DNA of 57,536 nucleotides, taken from the NCBI RefSeq assembly GCF_016937615.1, contig NZ_JAFHKI010000038.1:1-57536 (forward strand), written 5' to 3'. This DNA is from Pseudomonas lactucae (GTDB taxonomy: Bacteria > Pseudomonadota > Gammaproteobacteria > Pseudomonadales > Pseudomonadaceae). Shown piece by piece: positions 54,119-57,536 of this stretch (position 1 is its first letter; each line of letters opens with the position of its first letter). Below the pieces are notes generated by a model. The model was not told the origin of the DNA, made no database searches, and was given only the letters and a program-made list of their open reading frames with translations. The position numbers and the translations under genes are program-made.

Positions 54119-55689
54119 GCGGCGACATCGACCACAGCCGTCGACGCGTACTCGCCGGACTGGCCGTTGCCACCACTTTTTCGCTGCTCAGCCCCTTCGC
54201 CCGCAGCGCCGGGGTGGATTATCCGTTCACCCTTGGTGTGGCCTCGGGCGATCCGTTGCCGGATGGCTTTGTGATCTGGACGCGCCTGGCGCCGTTGTTC
54301 AATGCCGCTGACGGTCGCGGCGGCTTGCGTCGCGCGGTGCCGGTGCGTTGGCGGGTGGCCACTGATGCGGCGATGACGCGGGTGGTACGCCACGGCGAGG
54401 TCACGGCCAGCGAGCGGTTTGCGCATTCGGTGCATGTGGAGGTCGCCGGGTTGGAGGCGGGCCGGCCGTACTGGTATCAGTTCGAGGGGCTTGGCGCCCA
54501 GAGCCCGGTGGGGCAGTCACGCACGGCGCCCGCCGCGCACGCCATGGCATCCGCGCGCCTGGGTTTTGTTTCCTGTTCCCACTGGGAGCGCGGTTATTTC
54601 AGCGCCTATCGGCATCTCGCCGCGGAACAACCCGACCTGGTGTTTTTCCTGGGCGACTATATCTACGACAACTCTTTTGCCGCCGACTCCGGCAAGGTCG
54701 TGCGTGCTCACGGCGCCGGCAATGCGGTGAGCCTGAGTGATTACCGCAACCGCTACGCGCTGTACAAGACCGATCCCGACTTGCAAGCCTTGCACGCCGC
54801 CGCGCCTTGCGTGGCAACCTGGGACGATCACGAGGTACAGAACGACTATGCCAACCGCTGGTCCCAGGACCCGAAGATCGCGGTGGCGCAATTTCTTCAG
54901 CAACGCACAGCGGCCTACCAAGCCTATTACGAGCATATGCCACTGCGTGCCAGCAGCTTGCCGAGAGGCCCGGATATGCGCATCTACCGGCGTCTGGACT
55001 ACGGCTGGCTTGCACGCTTGCATGTGCTCGACGGTCGCCAATACCGCTCCGAGCAACCCTGCGTCCTGCCCAATGGCAGCCATCAAGGACATATCGCCAC
55101 CAATCTGTGCAGCGACTTGCGCGACCCCGCTCGCACCATGCTCGGTTGGCAGCAGGAGGCCTGGCTGGACCAGGGCTTTGCCCAGTCGAAGGCGCAGTGG
55201 AACCTGATCGCCCAGGACCTGCTGGTCGCCCCGCTGGCGCAGCGTGACCTGACTAACCACAAACCGGGACGCTGGACCGATGGCTGGGATGGTTACATGG
55301 CCAACCGCACGCGCATGCTCGCGTCGATCGAGCGCAATCGCGTGAAGAACCCGGTGTTCTGGGCGGGCGATATCCATTCGTTCTGGGTGACGGACCTGCA
55401 CGCCGACGCCGACAAACCGGACTCGCCGGTGGTCGCCACCGAGTTCGTCGGCAGCTCGGTGACGTCCGACGGCCCGCCCTATGAAGCGTTCAACAAGATC
55501 CTGCCGCTCAACCCGCATGTGAAGTTTTTTGACAGCCGCCAGCGCGGGTATATGTCGGTGGAATTGAAAGAGCAGCAGATGCTCACGCACTTTCGGGTGA
55601 TCAGCGATCCGCGTGATCCGGCGGCCGGGGTGTCGACGTTGAAGTCGTTTGTGGTGGAGTCGGGGCGGGCGGGGGCGGTTGCGGTTTGA
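54115..55689 (+). CDS. phoD: PhoD-type alkaline phosphatase/phosphodiesterase, Tat-exported
   Basis: A 524-residue enzyme. The N-terminus has a twin-arginine signal (HSRRRVLAGLAVATTFSLLS), so it is exported folded. The PhoD-like fold shows DYPFTLGVASGDPLPDGFVI at the start, FLGDYIYDN and TWDDHEVQNDYA with the metal-binding aspartates, and AGDIHSFWVTDL near the end. PhoD enzymes use iron and calcium and cleave phosphomono- and diesters. It follows the GNAT gene with an ATGA overlap and is divergent from the TonB module. Confidence 0.9.
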   Translation: MSGDIDHSRRRVLAGLAVATTFSLLSPFARSAGVDYPFTLGVASGDPLPDGFVIWTRLAPLFNAADGRGGLRRAVPVRWRVATDAAMTRVVRHGEVTASERFAHSVHVEVAGLEAGRPYWYQFEGLGAQSPVGQSRTAPAAHAMASARLGFVSCSHWERGYFSAYRHLAAEQPDLVFFLGDYIYDNSFAADSGKVVRAHGAGNAVSLSDYRNRYALYKTDPDLQALHAAAPCVATWDDHEVQNDYANRWSQDPKIAVAQFLQQRTAAYQAYYEHMPLRASSLPRGPDMRIYRRLDYGWLARLHVLDGRQYRSEQPCVLPNGSHQGHIATNLCSDLRDPARTMLGWQQEAWLDQGFAQSKAQWNLIAQDLLVAPLAQRDLTNHKPGRWTDGWDGYMANRTRMLASIERNRVKNPVFWAGDIHSFWVTDLHADADKPDSPVVATEFVGSSVTSDGPPYEAFNKILPLNPHVKFFDSRQRGYMSVELKEQQMLTHFRVISDPRDPAAGVSTLKSFVVESGRAGAVAV

Positions 55690-55691
55690 TA

Positions 55692-55712
55692 CCTGTGGGA
55701 GTGAGCAAGCGG
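55692..55712. repeat. Degenerate REP half-unit
   Basis: TGTGGGAGTGAGCAAGCGG right after the phoD stop codon has the TGTGGGAG...GCAAGC core of pseudomonad REPs, but no facing partner. Confidence 0.4.
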
Positions 55713-55716
55713 TGAT

Positions 55717-56343
55717 TCAGTCGAGACTGTAACGCACCGACAGCGCGCCCTTTTTCTCCGACAGGGCCAGGATGGTCACCCGTCCCAACTCGCCCAGCGT
55801 CTGCACATGGGTGCCACCGCAGGCATACGCGGGCAAGTCACCGAAGCCCACTTCGCGGCTGCCGTCTTCCAGGGTCATGTGGCGTGGGCAGTCAGCGGCG
55901 ATCCACTGGTTGATCTGCTGCTGCATCGCCTCGGCGTCCATCGCTTGAGCGGTTTCGCCGCGGATAAAGGTGATCTTGCCTTCGCCCGGCCAGTGGTGCG
56001 CCTTGATCGGCATCCAGCCCAGGATTTCGCCGACATTGCCGATCAGGTGCCCGGCCGAATGCAGGCGGGTGTGCAGGGCGCGGCGCTGGGCATCGACGCG
56101 CGCGCTGATCGGTCCCGGTTGCACGGGCCTGTCGAGGTAATGCACCACGCGATCAGCCTCCTGGATGACGCGCAGCACGTTGCTATCGCCGAGTGTGCCG
56201 GTGTCGAACGGCTGGCCGCCGCCCTGAGGGTGGAAAATCGTCGATTGCAGGACCACTGCAAACTGGTCCTCGTGAGGCGTGCAGCTGAGCACTTCAAGTT
56301 CGGCGGTCAGGTGGTCGTGGGTGAAAAACAGGCGCTCGGTCAT
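55717..56343 (-). CDS. AlaX-type alanyl-tRNA editing protein
   Basis: A 208-residue trans-editing enzyme resembling the editing domain of alanyl-tRNA synthetase. Zinc ligands: His in HTRLHSAGHLIG (HxxxxxxH spacing close to the HxxxH core) and CGGTHVQTLG. It removes wrongly attached Ser or Gly from tRNA-Ala in the cytoplasm. Alone on the minus strand, back to back with the LysR gene. Confidence 0.88.
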   Translation of the reverse strand: MTERLFFTHDHLTAELEVLSCTPHEDQFAVVLQSTIFHPQGGGQPFDTGTLGDSNVLRVIQEADRVVHYLDRPVQPGPISARVDAQRRALHTRLHSAGHLIGNVGEILGWMPIKAHHWPGEGKITFIRGETAQAMDAEAMQQQINQWIAADCPRHMTLEDGSREVGFGDLPAYACGGTHVQTLGELGRVTILALSEKKGALSVRYSLD

Positions 56344-56417
56344 TCTTTACCTCCGCATCAGGGTTTTACGGGCAGTATAAATAGTGCTTGGATGGGTGAT
56401 AATCCGCTCAATTATCA

Positions 56418-57416
56418 ATGGACCTGTGCATCATGAGCATCAATCTTCCCTTGCCGCTGCTGGGTGAAATGGCGATTTTCGTCAAGGTGGTGGAAGCCGG
56501 CAGCTTTTCCGAAGCGGCACGGCAACTGAGCGTTTCGCCGTCGGCGGTGAGCCGCAGTATTTCGCGCTTGGAAAAGGCCCTGGCCACCCGCTTGTTGCAG
56601 CGCACCACGCGCAAATTGTGCTTGAGCGAGGGCGGTGAAGAGGTGTTCAAGCGCTGTCAGGAGATGGTCAACGCAGCGCGTTCGGTGATGGAGGTCGGCG
56701 GCCAGTTCACCCACGAAGCCGAGGGCCTGGTGCGGGTCAGCGTGCCCAAGGCGGTCGGGCGGTTTGTGGTGCACCCGCATATGCCGGAATTTCTGCGGCG
56801 TTACCCCAAGGTGGACGTGCAACTGATCCTTGAGGACCGGCAGGTGGACCTGATCGATGACAACGTCGACCTCAGCATCCGTATCACCGACAGCCCACCG
56901 CCGGGGCTGGTGGGGCGCCAGTTACTGCCGATCGAACATTTGGTGTGTGCGACGCCGCAATACCTGGCCGAACAGGGCGCGCCCGCGCACCCCCACGATT
57001 TGCTGGAGCACAGCTGTATCTACCTCGGCGAAACCCCTGGCGACTCACGCTGGAAATTTCGTCAGGCCGGCAAGACGGTGACGGTCGGCGTGCGCGGGCG
57101 TTATGCGGCGAATCACACCGGTGTGCGGCTGGACGCAGTGTTGCAGCACGTGGGAATTGCCAGCTTGCCGTACTTTACCGCGCGCCATGCCCTGGAGGAG
57201 GGGCGGTTGGTGCAGGTGTTGCCGGAGTGGGATTTTATTGCGTCGTACCATGGCGAGGCGTGGTTGCTGCACTCGCCCACGCGTTACCTGCCGCCGAAGT
57301 TGCGGGTGTTTATTGATTATCTGGTGGCGTGCATGGCGAAGGAGCCGACATTGCGTGTGGTGAGCGGGCTTGTCGAATCGTCGCACCGCCCGCGCTGGGC
57401 TGCGAAGCGGCCCTAA
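56418..57416 (+). CDS. LysR-family transcriptional regulator
   Basis: A 332-residue regulator. The N-terminal winged helix reads MAIFVKVVEAGSFSEAARQL and SPSAVSRSISRLEKALATRL; the effector domain begins near residue 95 (GLVRVSVPKAVGRFVVHPHM). The subgroup (with DLSIRITDSPPPGLVGRQL) resembles DsdC/PtxR-like repressors of dehydrogenases. An ATG at 56433 is an equally good start. It is divergent from the editing-protein gene with 74 bases between; LysR proteins often control the divergent gene, but here that gene is housekeeping-like. Confidence 0.9.
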   Translation: MDLCIMSINLPLPLLGEMAIFVKVVEAGSFSEAARQLSVSPSAVSRSISRLEKALATRLLQRTTRKLCLSEGGEEVFKRCQEMVNAARSVMEVGGQFTHEAEGLVRVSVPKAVGRFVVHPHMPEFLRRYPKVDVQLILEDRQVDLIDDNVDLSIRITDSPPPGLVGRQLLPIEHLVCATPQYLAEQGAPAHPHDLLEHSCIYLGETPGDSRWKFRQAGKTVTVGVRGRYAANHTGVRLDAVLQHVGIASLPYFTARHALEEGRLVQVLPEWDFIASYHGEAWLLHSPTRYLPPKLRVFIDYLVACMAKEPTLRVVSGLVESSHRPRWAAKRP

Positions 57417-57460
57417 AACAAGTTACCGAGACCTGATTGGAGGAACAGGGTTTTTGCAAC

Positions 57461-57477
57461 GGGCTGCTACGCAGCCC
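57461..57477. repeat. REP-like hairpin at the right edge
   Basis: GGGCTGC-TAC-GCAGCCC is a perfect 7-bp stem with a three-base loop, preceded by TTTTTGCAAC. The motif is a common extragenic palindrome of pseudomonads and may also terminate the LysR transcript from the other side. Confidence 0.55.
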
Positions 57478-57536
57478 AGAGCGGACATAGGTATCTACAC
57501 GACTGCCTGATCTTGCGCTGTTGCTGTTGCTCTGGC

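Overview
The window is high-GC chromosomal DNA of a fluorescent pseudomonad, most likely the Pseudomonas fluorescens group. This rests on a fabB-fabA-hybrid kinase-gpsA-sixA-acyl-CoA ligase-thioesterase order that, from memory, matches the PA1609-PA1622 region of P. aeruginosa PAO1, on a fluorescens-type REP doublet at the left edge, and on a DUF6543 (dermonecrotic toxin domain) type giant protein typical of this group. No database search was possible; family calls come from reading motifs.

Left part (1-16.6 kb): REP doublet, pirin, an OsmC-like protein, a secreted amidohydrolase, then fabB/fabA (unsaturated fatty acid synthesis) with a DesT-like palindrome upstream. Upstream of fabA on the same strand lies a tightly overlapping three-gene operon: TonB-dependent receptor, periplasmic binding protein, hybrid sensor kinase. 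On the plus strand follow gpsA, a DUF4389 membrane protein, sixA, an acyl-CoA ligase behind a perfect 10-bp inverted repeat at its promoter, a hotdog thioesterase, two alpha/beta hydrolases, an 18-codon leader ORF and a DUF4892 protein.

Middle part (16.6-28.8 kb): AI-2E family transporter, a two-component system, pyrF, an MDR oxidoreductase, an SDR, a MocR-type regulator, a methyl-accepting chemotaxis gene broken by a one-base deletion, an alpha/beta hydrolase, a membrane-anchored coiled-coil protein, and a tRNA-Glu/tRNA-Gly pair duplicated in tandem behind a near-consensus sigma70 promoter.

Type VI secretion remnant (29.9-46.1 kb): tssB, tssC, tssK, tssL, an OmpA-domain inner-membrane protein and hcp look intact. 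After hcp the locus is broken. tssH stops just after its second ATPase core and is joined to the 3' half of tssA; tssF is intact; tssG has a frameshift, breaks off after about 85 codons, and abuts the 3' end of a convergent giant toxin-like gene, which itself has a frameshift near its start. No tssE, tssJ, tssM, vgrG or PAAR gene is present. I read this as a T6SS cluster that suffered two large deletions.

Right part (46.2-57.5 kb): secreted M20 dipeptidase; a leftward set exbD-tonB-TonB receptor-exbB-phospholipase D-like protein; divergently a GNAT acetyltransferase overlapping a Tat-exported PhoD-type phosphatase. The divergent promoter region carries a perfect 13-bp inverted repeat, a weak Pho-box candidate and a hairpin next to the exbD start, so this may be one phosphorus-scavenging module. 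AlaX-type alanyl-tRNA editing protein and a LysR regulator close the window.
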